Of a stretch of DNA of 64,000 bases, positions 23,001 to 37,252 are shown piece by piece. Source of the stretch: Paragordius varius (taxonomy: Eukaryota > Nematomorpha); the NCBI GenBank assembly GCA_964247055.1, contig OZ176050.1:12896001-12960000 (forward strand). Direction: 5' to 3'. The notes under the pieces are model-generated. The model saw nothing but the letters and a program-made list of their open reading frames with translations, ran no database searches and had not been told where the DNA came from. Position 1 is the stretch's first letter; each line of letters opens with the position of its first letter. The position numbers were made by a program, and so were the translations under genes.

Positions 23001-26000
23001 TCCGCATAATATCGGAATATGTTGTTTGTCTTATATATTATTAAGCAGACTCATTTTTAATTTTAATTATATAAAATAGTATAAAGAAAGTCCTTAAAGA
23101 AATAAATATAGGAGTCCAAGAATAGAAAATTCGGAGACTAACCACTGTGGATTTTTAAATATTATTATTAAGTTTTATCTTATGTTGTGTTTATATGTCT
23201 TGTATTATTTTAGTGCCGAAACAATTTTACGGGCACACGTGCTGGAATTCGAACGAAATCGTGAACAATTGACCTTTCTCAAGGTAAACTCAGAAATAAA
23301 TTATTGATCTGATTTCTTAAAATAAGTAATGATGACAGAATTTTATTTTGAATAAACTTTTTTATTTTTACTATAATATTAAATTACTCTTTTTAATTAA
23401 TATCTTTTTTGCCTTTTTACTCATATATACCTTAAATTCTTTAAGTAAAGACCTGGCTTAGCAACTAAATTTTTCATCTACACTTTATCTTAAAAAACGC
23501 TTTATAATCATAATTGGACAGACTGACCAAATTTTACGAATCCTTTATTTAATCGGTATTCAAATTATCATTTTATACATTTTTTTACACTTTTAGTGGT
23601 TTTCTCAAACAGCTTTTCCCAACGTTCGTATAACACCACCCGGTTGCAGCCAATCTCAATCTCTTAGTCTAGAATTCTTGGCTAGGTTTATTGTGAAAAC
23701 AGCAGCCCAGTATGCAAGAAAAAGCGTAGAAAAAACTGATGAAGAAACTCCCATGATGATAAGATTAGATAATTTGTGTGGAACTGACATACATATACCC
23801 ATGATTAATGGATTGGGAATACTGTCATATTGTAATGAATTTTAATCTTTTTAGATGAATTTTTCTTTTTTTCTAGTTCTAGTACAGTATAAAAGATTCT
23901 GGTCAAATTTTGTTTAACACCCATTATTCTGTTTTAGTATTTGAGAAAGTATTAATTAAGAAATTTTTGACACAAAGTTATATTTCATTATAATTGTTAA
24001 ATGATTGGAATTACTCATTTAAGAACCGTTGTTCGGTATATAAATCTATTTTAACACCCATTATTCCGTTTTAGTATTTGAGAAAGTATTAATTAAGAAA
24101 TTTTAGACACAAATTTATATGCCATAATATAATTGTTAATTTATTGAAATTACTCAAAGAACCGTTGTTCGATCTAAAATCTATTTTAAGACACAATCTT
24201 ATGTATATATGTTTACCAAATTAAATAAATATTCTTTGAATGAAGTTATAGATAATTTACTTATTTTTATTTAAACATATAGGCACAAGTGGGATTGAAT
24301 GTCAAAATGTTATGTTGGGCCATTCTATACCCTTTCCCACCTCATATAATTTCGGCACTTTAGACAATAATAATCAGGATGAATTAATATTACAGGATTC
24401 TATTGTGGGTGTCCGTTTAGACTTTAGCAATAAGGATAAACCATTTAATCAATATGTTACGACGACAGATATTGTCCTACATATAACTAAGGTGGTTTTT
24501 TTATCCTAATTTTAAACCTAAGAAACCAATTATTTAATAAAGGATATAATCTTTGGAGTTTATGTGCTGAAAAGAAAGTCTCTGGGTAAAATTTTATTTT
24601 AACAAAAAGAAATGGTTGAAATAGGTTTACTTATTATTGTTATATATACCATTTAAATTCAAATTCACCCTTAATTAAAATATATGATTTTTAAGATTAA
24701 AAATTACCTATATTTTTATATATTTTAAAAAAATAAACATTTTGTTTTAAATTAAAATAATAAAAAATAATAAACTATGCCATAATTATATATTACATAT
24801 TAATAATGAGAATGTTAGTTCGAAAACACTTAATTTATTTTTCGGGTGAATTTGAATTCTTTAAGGGTGAATTGGAACTGTAAATAGTATATTTAAGTAA
24901 AATATTTAGAATCCATAACTTTTTTATATAATTTGGTTTCTCTTAATCAAACTTAGTGTTTTTTCTGATAAATTGTTTTAACATTTTGGTAATAAACGAG
25001 TTAAATATGCCGTTTTTTCACATTCATCAACTGTATAAAACTCTGTTCTTTTTAATTATATAAAAATATTTACTTCATATAATATTTTCAAAATTTTTTA
25101 TTTTTTTTTATAAAAAGGCACTTCGAAATGCCAATGAAGATATTAGAGGCAGGATTTGTGAATTTTACGGTCCTGGGCTTGTGCATTTAACCATTCCTGA
25201 ACGGCTAGCCATTGCCAATATGTATGGGGAGTATGGGGCTGTCCTAGCTTATTTCCCATTTGATAACACAACGTTTGAATACATTCTTGCCCTCAATACC
25301 CATACATCGAATCCGGGTAGGGCAATTTTTTTTATCTAAAACCTATAATAAACCCCCCTTAGTAAGGTAGATCGACCCCTTTCTAATAAGCTTTTATAAT
25401 GGCTTTTCCAGCATCATTTAAGGCTTTTTATGAGTAAACAGCGCTAATTAAATTAGCTTATGTTGATTGATTTGCACTTTTTCCAATATTTTTAAAAAGT
25501 GTATTTATTTTTAAACAATTGAATATATTCTTGCCCTCATACCCATATATCGAATCCGGGTAGGCACAGTTCTTTTTCTTTTGATAAATGAATATAGGCT
25601 ACCGATAGACACCCCCTTTAATGGGCTTTTTATATAAACAGTTTAATTAAGTATTTAATTAGCACTTTATTGATTATATTGCAATATTTTATTTTTAAAT
25701 ACGGTTTTTTGACGTGTAATACATTCTTGCCCTCAGTACTTATACATCAATTCCGGATTTTTAAATAAACAGCACTTATAAAATATTTTTCCTATTTTTT
25801 ATAAAGTCTAAATTATTTAGCTTTAAATCATTTAAAGTTAAGTAAGTTTGTGGGTCTTATGGAGCCCTTTTATTAACAAAAAAATAATGAAAAATATTTT
25901 TTAACAAAATATATCCAGAGAAAAATGAAAATAAATATTAATTTATTAATTATAAAAAATTTTTATTTCATATGAAAATGGGTCATGATACTGATTGTAT

Positions 26001-29000
26001 TTTTCAATATTAATCATTACAGTAGGGGAAGATTAGTTTTAATTTTTAGCTATAATTTACTATTTAAAAAATTATATATATATATATTTATATGTTGTTA
26101 TAGATTGTTCACTGGATGAAATCCATTTTATTAAACACTATTACAAAGTTTGTGGATTGTTCTATGATCCCTCTGATGAGGCACATAAAGAACCTATATA
26201 TAAAAAGGTAAACATATCTTAATTAATTAGTTTTAAATGCAGTCAAACCTATTTTAAATGTCCAGATTACACTTAACCATGTTTTACCCCTTGACTTTTT
26301 TGTACGATATGTATTAATAGGTTTAAAATCGATTTAGAATATATAACCCCATATTTTTAACTAACTTATGTATTTATATATATATATATATATATATAAT
26401 TCCACTTCAAGAGTGTCTTTTAACACTTCAAGTTGGTCCTTTAACACTTCAAATTGGTCCTTAAATTAACATTTTTATTTTGTTTTGAACTTTTATCAAT
26501 TAAACCATGTATAATTCATCTATCTTATCATTTTTAACTTATTAATTTAATCTATACTTTTAAATGAATATCTTTTTTATTTTAAATAAATGTTATATCT
26601 TATTAATTTTCTATATAATAATTATAAATATTGTTTGTGATTAATTGTATTTTTTTTCTATAATGCACCAATAAGTTCAAAATATGCCACTAAAATACTG
26701 CTATTATTTCAAAAAAAAGATCTTTTTGCCAAAATTGGTATGGCTTCGTGTTTTTACTAAAAGTGGTTTGCCTGTATGTATTTTTATTTTTGATATTATA
26801 GTTTTTTATCGATGGTTGCTAGGATTGGGTTTTAACCCAGTCAAAAAATATTAACCGCTCCGCTTATATATATTCACTTAATCGCGCTTACGATCAATCA
26901 ATAAAATATCAAAATTGGGAATGAATTTTATCAATAACAAATAAAACGAAAAAACTAATCGTATCAGTTTAACGGTGTGTTATTTAAAAATATATTATAA
27001 TGAATATTGAGATTAAGTTTCAGAATTTATTTTTTGCATTTTTAGAAACAAATTTATTTTCCCTATGTATGTTTAATATTGTCTGTATAAAAAATTTTGA
27101 TTAATTTTTTGTGAAGAACCACACTTTATATTGGGGTTATAATTCAGCAGCTATAATTAAATGAATTTGTGAATGTTTGATTACAAGTATTGTCAAACAT
27201 ATAAATAAAATTAAAATATAATCTTACAATTAAAGTAATTTTTATCCTATAACAAAGATTGCTTGTAGTATTGATGAAAATTCACTCTAAAAAAATTATT
27301 CAATTGTAGCTAAATTATAACCCCAATAAAAACACTTCAGCATAAACAAGATCTAAACATCTTAGTTATTCGACAAAAATTTAAGTTAAATAATTTGTAA
27401 TTTGATTATTGGTAAATTTACATAATTTCAATAGATATTAATTTCATTAATATGTTATTCATAATTTACAGGTAATCGATATCGATTTAAGCCAAGTTAA
27501 CACCTATCTTAGCGGACCGCATAAGGCTTCCGAAAAACTTGCATTTCACGGATCTCTGTTGCCAAATTCAGGAGATTTTACCAATCAAGATTGCGATCAT
27601 ACCCAACAAGAACAAGAAAAAATAATTTTGCCAAAAATGTAATTTATTTTTATATTTTCGTTGTAATTTTTCAAAAAATTTTTATAGGTTACTGTAGATG
27701 TAGATTATAATAATTGAAATTGTAAAAATTCATATTTAAATTTATTTCGATGTTTTATTTTATGGAATGTGTTTTTTTTCTGCAAAAATTTTATGACTTT
27801 ATTTAATGTGATAGGAAAATTAGATGACTAACATTTTGAATTTTGGAAAAATTTCTATGTTTTACAGATTATCTAATTACTATTGGTTTTATTTAAGGGC
27901 TTGGAACGGGCTCAAAAAAGTGGAACCGGAACCGCGTTGGTTCCTTAAAAATTTAGCGGTTCAAGAACCGGTTCCATTTTTGGTTATTGACTTTTGATTA
28001 AATGATTTGCAAAATTATTATAATAATACAACCAAAATATTAACAATTATAAATCAAACAATTTATTATAAATTGTTAAATGTATAATGAAAGAAATATA
28101 GGGTAGCTTAATAAATGTACCAAAATACAAAAATATAATGGGAAAATGTATAAGTAGGTATAAAATGAGAGGGAAATTAAGTGGCATCTAAAAAAATCTT
28201 TATTTAATTTTAAATTATGCACCAAGCAATTAGCTAATCAAACTGCTTCTCAAGTCTGAAAATAGAAAATTAAGGGTGAAAAAACTCCTTTTAACGAAGA
28301 CCTATATATACGAACATATGTATTATAAACTCGAATTACTATTAGTTTTTTAGAACAGCCGAGTTGTCCATAATTCAGAGCGTATTGCTACTATAATATT
28401 AGGCGCTTAGTTTTAGGTTTAAAGCTTAAGGTATGTAATATGTAGTGAAAATTATATGGGAACCAGTAATTAAGGGGTTGGAACTTCCATATCAATGGAA
28501 CCGGTTCTTGTTAAAATCCCAGGAACCGGGTTCCGGTTCCAAGCCCTGTTTTATTTATTTAAATTACAATTTTGATAACCGTTTTAATTATAGAAAACTG
28601 CAAATTAGGCTTGTTTAAATATTTTGAAATCGTTTTTCATTCCATTTTTCAATTTTCTATAATATACTTTTTGTTTTTGACTTAGAAATGGACACATTGC
28701 TTTAGCCAGTATAACAAGTTGTAATAATGCCACGAATGGTAGTGTTATGTTAGCCGCTGGTCTCTTAGCCAAATCAGCTCTGGAAAAGGGATTGTTACGA
28801 AAGGTTTGAGCAATTTTTTATTTGTGTTTTGAATTTTATTTTTAAAATTAGGGTTTTTTTGAAATCCAATTTATAAATAGGCCAAAATTTTTAAAATATT
28901 GTTTTTTTAATAATACCTAGTATATGATTAGCATTGAGCTAAAATAATGCTTTATCTAAATATAGGATGAGTTTTTTAAAAAATTTTTGAAATAGGGATT

Positions 29001-32000
29001 ATGTTGATAAAAATAACTTTATGATCTGTAAACTGATTTGTTAATAAATTTAATTTTTTTTTACATTATGCCAATTTAGATTATAAATAGGTCGTTTTTC
29101 GGTGCGGTTTTACATTTTAAACAATAGCATTTCATCACATTGTTCGAATATTTATCCATCTGAAATATTAATATATAAAAAGTAATCAGTTTTAATATTA
29201 GAGTATGCATTTTAATGGTGGCTTATACACTATAGTAGGGCATGCAACACAATAGTATGTGGAAAAGAAAGGAGAAAATCGTTTATTTAACATTTTGTTG
29301 TTTTTTCCATACACTACTGTCTGTTGCAAATTACCATACTATAGTGTGAAATAAGCAACCATTAAAATGCATTAAAAGAATGTTGACCTTTAACAATATT
29401 TTCCTTTTGTTTATTTAATTATGGAGAAAATTAGTTTTATAAACATACGCTACTACTGTATTACCAATTGGCCACAATAATAATCTAAATAAACCTGTTT
29501 AAATGTGCATACTGTATATATTTTACGTTCGCTCATAACATATTTAAGCACATTGCCGAAAATTCTACCATTGAATTACGGTTGGAACCAGGAATATCGG
29601 GTTATTGGTGTTTAGCGGAAAGCTTAACCCTACCATACCTGACTAAATTGGGGTTTGATATTACCGGTTTTGGGTGTAGTCAATGTCAACATCAGTCACA
29701 AATTGATTTACAAACTAAAAATCGTAATAATGGGAATTCTTCTACTGCTGATAATAACTATCATCTAAACGAATCTCTTGCCCAATTAAGTGATATAATT
29801 TCCATATTTTTTTTAAAAAATTGTTTAATTCTTGATAATATATTGATTCCATTGTTTGAAGGCGTGATCCTTCACATGTCCAAACAATTTAAGTCCTTAC
29901 CCTTTAATAAAAAAGAAAAAAGAGACTCTAAGCTATATATATATATATATATATATTGATTAAATTGTTTAGTTTGAATAGCAATAATTAAATTTACCAT
30001 AACTACTATAGTAATATTTGTCTAATATAAAATTAAAATAATAATTTTTGTCGATGTTTTGGGGTTATCTTTTATATTTATTAAAAGTCTTGTTATACAA
30101 GTCAAAAATTATATACCTTAAAAGGTTATGTATGATATTTTATTAACGTATACTTTTCAAAATTATTAGATCTTAATACCAATATTGACAATGATGTTTA
30201 TCGTTTAATGGACGCTTGGCGAAAAAAGTTTGATGGATATTCAGCAATAAATAATTCGCAAATTAGTCACTCCAAGGATAGTGTTGGATTAGGTCTGTAT
30301 ACTATAACAAGAATTTTAAATTTAAAAATCTTTTTTTTACTATATTTATATTTGTTAGATTTTAGGATTTTTTCTTGTTTCATTATCATATGATATATCT
30401 ACCAACTTGTTAGTATAAACCAATTGTAAAGATTAAGTTGGCTTTGTTATTGTAATAAATATATTTTCTTTGAATTTTCCAATAAATAAAACATTTTTTT
30501 AGTGTATTACATAATTTTTTAAATTTTAGATAAAAAATCACATATAATTTTTATTCCTGACTATTCTTTCTTTGGACAAATATTATTTTTAACCTAAAAA
30601 ATTTTTTTTTCGTGTTTTAATTCAATATATTTTATAGATATATACGGTGTTATATCTAACAATCGAAATTTTGAGGGTCGAACAAAACCCCACCCAAAAT
30701 CGACGTATTTGTGTTCTCCACTTTTAGTGATAGCTTATGCCTTGGCAGGAAATATTTATCATGATTTTGAAAAACAACCCTTAAACTCAAAAGATTCAAG
30801 AAAAGGTAATTTTAAAGACTTTTGTTATATATTTTGCTTAAAATTGTCTTTTTTAAAATTAAATATATATATTGTGTATAATAAATTAGTTATTTTTTAT
30901 ATCATTTCTATGCGTTTAAATATTAAATTTGGCTTAAATATTGTCATGGTTTTACCATTGTCTTATATTTATAATTCTATTAACGATAAAATCTTTTGCG
31001 ACTTTTGAATTATATTACGTAGTTTATGCTTTATTCCAATTTTCAGGGAATTTTAGCATATTATACCATTCTAAACATCAGTGTATCGTATTTTGAGGTT
31101 ATTAAAGTTTATATATATTCTGCGTGCGCATTTTAGGCAACATTGTTAACCAAACCGACGTCTCAAAAAACTCTGATTGCATTTATCTTGCTGACATTTG
31201 GCCTAGTAGAGAACAAATTAAACATGTTGAAAATACGATAGTTATGCCTGCCCTTTACGATAACCTAAGGAAACGGTATTGTGGATTTTATTATATTGCA
31301 ATTATAATTCAACTAAAATTATATATGAATTTATTGTAAATTTTCGATATTACTACTAGTAATCTTTGTTAAACGTAAAAAAATATATAATTAAGATATA
31401 AACTAATAAATTTAAAGTAAAAAGTAGTAAAAATAATTAATGAGATATGAAACTAAAAAACATGTGTGTATTGTTATTAAGAAAAAAGTTTGTAATATTC
31501 ATTTATATTGTTGAGATCTTTTTACCTAATTTTGTGAAAAAATAATAAATTTTAATTTGCCAAATTTTTTAAGGAGAAAAAAGGTGTAATTAAAATTAAT
31601 TAGTGTATATTTAATGCATTTTTTGCCTTATAGAATCCGTGAAGGAGGTAATGAAGATTGGCGTGAATTAAGGGTGGAACCTTTAAATTCAAATTCTGAA
31701 AACTTTAATCCCTCTTCGATTTGTATTTCCTATCCTTGGAATCGATATTCAACTTGCCTTAAACCAAACCCAAACTTTATGATGAATGCAAAACTAAACG
31801 ACGATTTAAAAGATCATTATTCAGTTATAGCTGTGTTTGGAGATAATGTTAGCACAGATCATATCTCACCTGCCGGGAGTATAGCACGTCAAAGTTGTGC
31901 TGCACAATATTTAATGGCTCAGGGGTAATTTATTATGTTACAGTAAAATATTTTAAGTGAAAAGTGTCACACATCAATATAAATTTACTGCATTGGATGA

Positions 32001-35000
32001 ATATTTCACAAATATATAATAAGTTTTTATGTAACTTGTAATATTTTATTATGTTCTTTACCATTAGAGGCTCGAATTTACCACCTTGTATGTAACAATT
32101 TGTATTGATTGTATAGGTAAAAAATTAAAACAATAATTAAAGACCAAGAAACAAATATTATAATAAAAGCATAAACCTTGGCTTTTAAATAAAATTTATT
32201 ATTTTGTGTTGCCGAAATTGGAATAGAGATAGATCACACCAATTCTTATATATTATAAATGGAAAATTGAAAAGAATATAGTTTTATGGGTAAAAATATT
32301 ATTCTTATATTTTATTTATAAACGATTATGTTTAGGCTAAAACCGCGTGAATTCAATTCGTATGGTAGTCGACGCGGTAATTATGAAGTTATGTTACGAG
32401 GTATATTTGCTAATCCCCGTTTAATTAACTTATTGGTTGATCGAAATGTTGTTTCTCCCAAAGGTAATGGCATTTTTTGATATTTTTTATTCAATGAAAT
32501 GATAAATAAAAATGTGAAAGTTTACTATGTATAACAAAACGCAGATTTTTTTAGTTGATTTGAACTGTTTTTACTAATGTACAATATGGGTATAGGTAAA
32601 AGTTTGCAAATTAAAAGTTGAATTTTTTTATATAGAGATTTAATTTAAAGAATGTAAAAGGCCCACATTATCATTATAAATCCTTAATTTTTATATAATC
32701 AATTGGTTAGCCATTTTTAACCCAACTATAAGAAATAATTATGTATAAAAATATGGTGTTAGCTCCAGTAACGCGAATTGCGACTTTATATTAAAAACCA
32801 AAGCTATACATATTTATTGCCTCAATTTTATCTAATTTACTGTTTGACAAATAAATCAAAATTCTGTTCTTTTTAAATAAACTTTATTTAATATATATTT
32901 GTATATATATATAGTACCTCTTAACTATACGCGAGTCCCAACAATGATTAACATTGATAGAGATGATAATAAATTTTCTGATGGTGTTAATGAGTACAAA
33001 CGAACTAACAATCGCAAAGATTGTGAACAATATGTATCGATATATGAAGCCTGTTCTACTTATCATAATTATAATGTTGAACGTTGTAAGTATTTTACAC
33101 AATTTTTTCGGTTTATTTTAGTGTTGGATATACGTGGCCGAAATTTAAAATTTTAATTTTCAAATTATTAATAATAAAGGTAAACCTATTGTGGATCTGT
33201 TGTTGGTGAGCTTTTATAGGAAAATTTCCTCCACTCGGATATGTCGTGGGCTTTTGAGATAGATTTTGCAGTTGCATTTTAGAAAGTGATAAAATTTCGT
33301 CTACCGAACGAATACCTCTTAACATAATATCTTTTTTCAAAGAAGTCCTCGAATAAAGTGTCGAAAGTAACCTTTATCATTATACCCCGAAGCGTTGTTT
33401 GTGCGTTGATTTTATTTACGATGTCGATGTTCTTAACTTTGTTCTTCCATGTTATACTAAATATTTTTCTCCACCAAAACATAAAGCGTTTATCCTTTTC
33501 TCGTCACCACTTTTAATGGACCAGCTTTCACAGCCGTATAACATAATCGGAAATAATAATGCGTTTATTAGTCGGATTTTTGTTTTTAGATTTATTTCAT
33601 GAGATTTCCATATCTTGTAGTGTGAGGTTAGAGCGCATTGGCGATAGCTATGCGTATTTATTTTTTAGGAACTGGAGCTCGATATGTTGATATGCTTTCG
33701 AGGTATGTATATTCGTTGACCAATTGAATCGTTTCGTTATAACTTTAAAGCGAGTCATAAAAATGGGAGTTGATATGGAATATTTTAGTTATTTTGAGGT
33801 TTAATGTTAGATTATATTTTTTGCACAAAAGTTCGGAGACTGTTTTCAAGGTTTGTTTGTTAGTTGGCTAAGATTAATGACCCCCCCATTTTTAGGCAGA
33901 TTTAGATCCCTCATGATTCATTCCAAATTTAAATGTTGAACAACATGGGGGATAAAATGCAGCTTCTAGAAGGTCGGGCCATGCGGGGTGTTAATTAATA
34001 GGTAGGAGTTGGAGTATATGGATTTAATTAGTTTGATTAAGTGATCGAACTCCTGTTTGTTTAAGGGCCTTCCAGAGAATATCAAGTTGAACGGTATCGA
34101 AAGCTTTAGAGAAATCCATGAAGCGTAGCTCATTTTTAAATTCACAGTTTTTTTCCATTATCCATCTAATGTATGAGATCTTGTCTCGGCATCCTTGCAC
34201 AAACTAATGAACCACTAATATTAAAAGAAGAAATCGAATGGGTCCTGAGGCACTCATTAACCGGCAAAGCAGAGGGATTCAATGACATCCCTACAGAGCT
34301 ACAAAGGCACATTCCCATAAAATTAATTCATTCATTATTCGAAAAAAAATCTTCAGTGAGGCAACATTTACGGCAGACTAAAACAAATCACTAGTGGTCC
34401 CGATATTCAAAAAGGGCGATCTTAAATTATGTGAAAACTACCACACAATAGCATGAATTAATCAAATCTCAAAAGTGTTTTTAAAAATAATACAGAATCG
34501 TCTACAACTATATGCCAACCCGGAAATCTCAATGACACAGGCGGGTTTTAGAGAAAAAAGAGGATGCCGAGGCATGATCTCAAACATTAGGTGGATAATG
34601 GGAAAAAACTTTAAATTCCAAAATGAGCTACACCCATTCTTCGTGGATTTCTCCAAAGCCTTCGATACCGTTCAACACGACATTCTCTGGAAGGCCCTTA
34701 AACTAATAGGAGTTTCCGATCACTTAATCAAACTAATTAAATCCATTCACTCCAACTCCTACATATCACTTAACACCCCACATGGCCCGACCTCTTGGAT
34801 TTTTGAACATATTATTCTTCATGTTGTTCATCATATATTTGGAATGTATCATGAGGGATCTAAATCTGCCAGGAATAAAAGTAGGGGGTCACACTCTGAC
34901 GACTTTTCACTACGCAGACGACACGGTAATCTTAGCAAATTCACAAACAAACCTTGAAAACAGTCTCCGAACTTTTATAAATGTGTGGAAAAAATATAAT

Positions 35001-37219
35001 TTAACATTAAACCTCAACGAAACTAAAATATTGGATATCAACTCTCCTCATTCCTATGACACGCTTTGGATTAGTAGTCTACAAATGCACATACCTTGGA
35101 AGCATTATCAACAACTTAAGCTCCAGTTCCCAAGATATAAGAAGACGCATAGCTATCGCCAAATGCGCTCTAGCCCCACACTACAAGATATGGAAATCTC
35201 ATGACATAACTCTTAAAACAAAAATCCGACTACTAAAGGCATTATTATTTCCTATCATGTTATACGAATGTGAAAACTGGATTATTAAAAGTCAAGACGA
35301 AAAAAGAATTAACGCTTTTGAAATGTTTTGCTGGAAAAATACTTAGTATAACATGGAAGGACAAAGTTAAGAACACCGACATCGTAAACAAAATCAACGC
35401 ACAAACAACGCTTCGGGGTAAAATAATAAAACAAAAATTCGGTTACTTTGGACACATTATTCGAGGACATTCTTTGGAAAAGGATATTATGTTAGGAAAA
35501 AAATGGCAAAAAAGGACTAAGACATATTCGTTGAATAGACGAAATTTTATCCTTTCTAAAATGCCACTGCAAAAACTACCTCAAAAAGCCTACGACAGAA
35601 CCGAGTGGATGAAGTTTTCTTACAAAATCGCTAATGGTCGATAACCGACCACTACAAGCTCAACAATGGGACCTTTGTACATTTGCTTTTTGCGCGAATG
35701 AATGTCTCTATCTAGGTTAACACAGATTGTATTATAATGAGATTCTTTGTCAGATCTAATGTAGTTTATTGTAGTTCATTATTAATATTTTTGTACTCAG
35801 GGGGAGTGCCCTTGGATTTTGCTATTTTTCCCTGATCAATTATGTGTAAGCTTTGTTGTGATATGGTGGATTTTTTGTTTTTGATTCGGGCAGGCGGTAT
35901 AGTCTCTTTGCCTGTTTCGGTGGTAATTTTGTAAATAGTTGACCGAAGGTCATCAGTGTTTAATGTTTTGTAGTTTAAGGATTCGAATTTATTGTTAAGG
36001 ATTAAAGCGAATTCGGCAGGTATTAAATTATAGTCAATTTGGTTTTGCAAAGTGGAAGGTTATGATTTGAATCACAGTCAGCGCTCACGTATCATCGGAT
36101 GTTCTGGGATGAGCTTTTGTATCTTTGCATGCCCATTTATATTTACGGCACGGTGAGTCCAAGTGTAAAGGCGTCTAGTAGGCTGCTTGAAAAACGAATT
36201 GGCTATGAAGAAATTGTGCTCTTGACAAAATTCAATTAGCCTTTCCCTCTGACCTTGTCTGTTTTATCGTTAGCTATGATGGCGTTAAAACCACCGATGA
36301 TGAAACTTATGTCTTTTTTGGATGTTTCTCTGAGAGACATTTGTAAGTCATTATAGAACTTTTCGCATTCCTCTTCGGGTGAGACACTCGAGAGGGGCAT
36401 AGACTTAATATGTTATAACTTTGGGTTTCGAATTCGTAGAGATATGATTCGATCGGAGATAGATCTATATATATATCGGTATGTTTGGCGAGATAATTCG
36501 ATATTAAAAACCACATCCATTTCGTTTGAACTCACCGCCTGAGTTATAAAACGAGTAATTGTCGAATATTTTGTGTGAGTTATGTTGCATATGAGTCTCC
36601 GACAGTCCTACCACATAAATGTTTAAACGTCACATCTCTCGAATTATTATATCCAATTTATTATCTAAACGGCCAAGTGTATTCCATGTCGCCATGTTTT
36701 GTGTTAGGTTATAGCAAATTCGTTTTTCAAGCAGCCTAATAGACGACCTTGGACCTCACCGTGCGCTAAATATAGGAACCAAATAGATTATATATTGGGC
36801 ATGCAAAGTTACAAAAGCTCATTACATCCGATGCTATGCGAGCGTTGACCGTAATTTAGATCTTAAACTTTTGATGGCCAAAATGAAAATAAAGTTACAA
36901 TTTCCACCCACATCAACATAATAACTTTTGCAAAAACAAATTGCCGAATTTGTTTTAACCCTTAACAAAAAATGCTAATTCTTAAAACCAATTATTTACA
37001 AAATTACCACCGGAACAGCCAAAAAGATTATACCGCCAGCCCCAATCAAAAACAAAAAAAGACGATATTACCGATAAAATATAGTTTAAGTTTTAATTTA
37101 AATGACAAAACATATAATCTAAATGACAACTATTTTTTTATAAAGATTTCTGTAATATGATTACAATTATAAAATACCAATTTCTTCTATTCCTTACTTT
37201 GCAACCCAAAACGTTAAGT

Positions 37220-37252
<33 letters not shown>

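Noticed and set aside
29789-29957. Continuation of IRP exon 13 to the end of its open frame
   Set aside because: The tail runs into hydrophobic AT-coded residues and a TA microsatellite; the donor at 29790 restores phase with exon 14.
32884-33102. Minus-strand 72-codon frame
   Set aside because: Antisense to IRP exon 19, which is supported by flanking splice sites and phase.
33170-37085. LTR retrotransposon or virus-like element
   Set aside because: Endonuclease and RT motifs are of the non-LTR (RTE) type; no long direct terminal repeats, capsid or integrase sequence is seen anywhere in the window.
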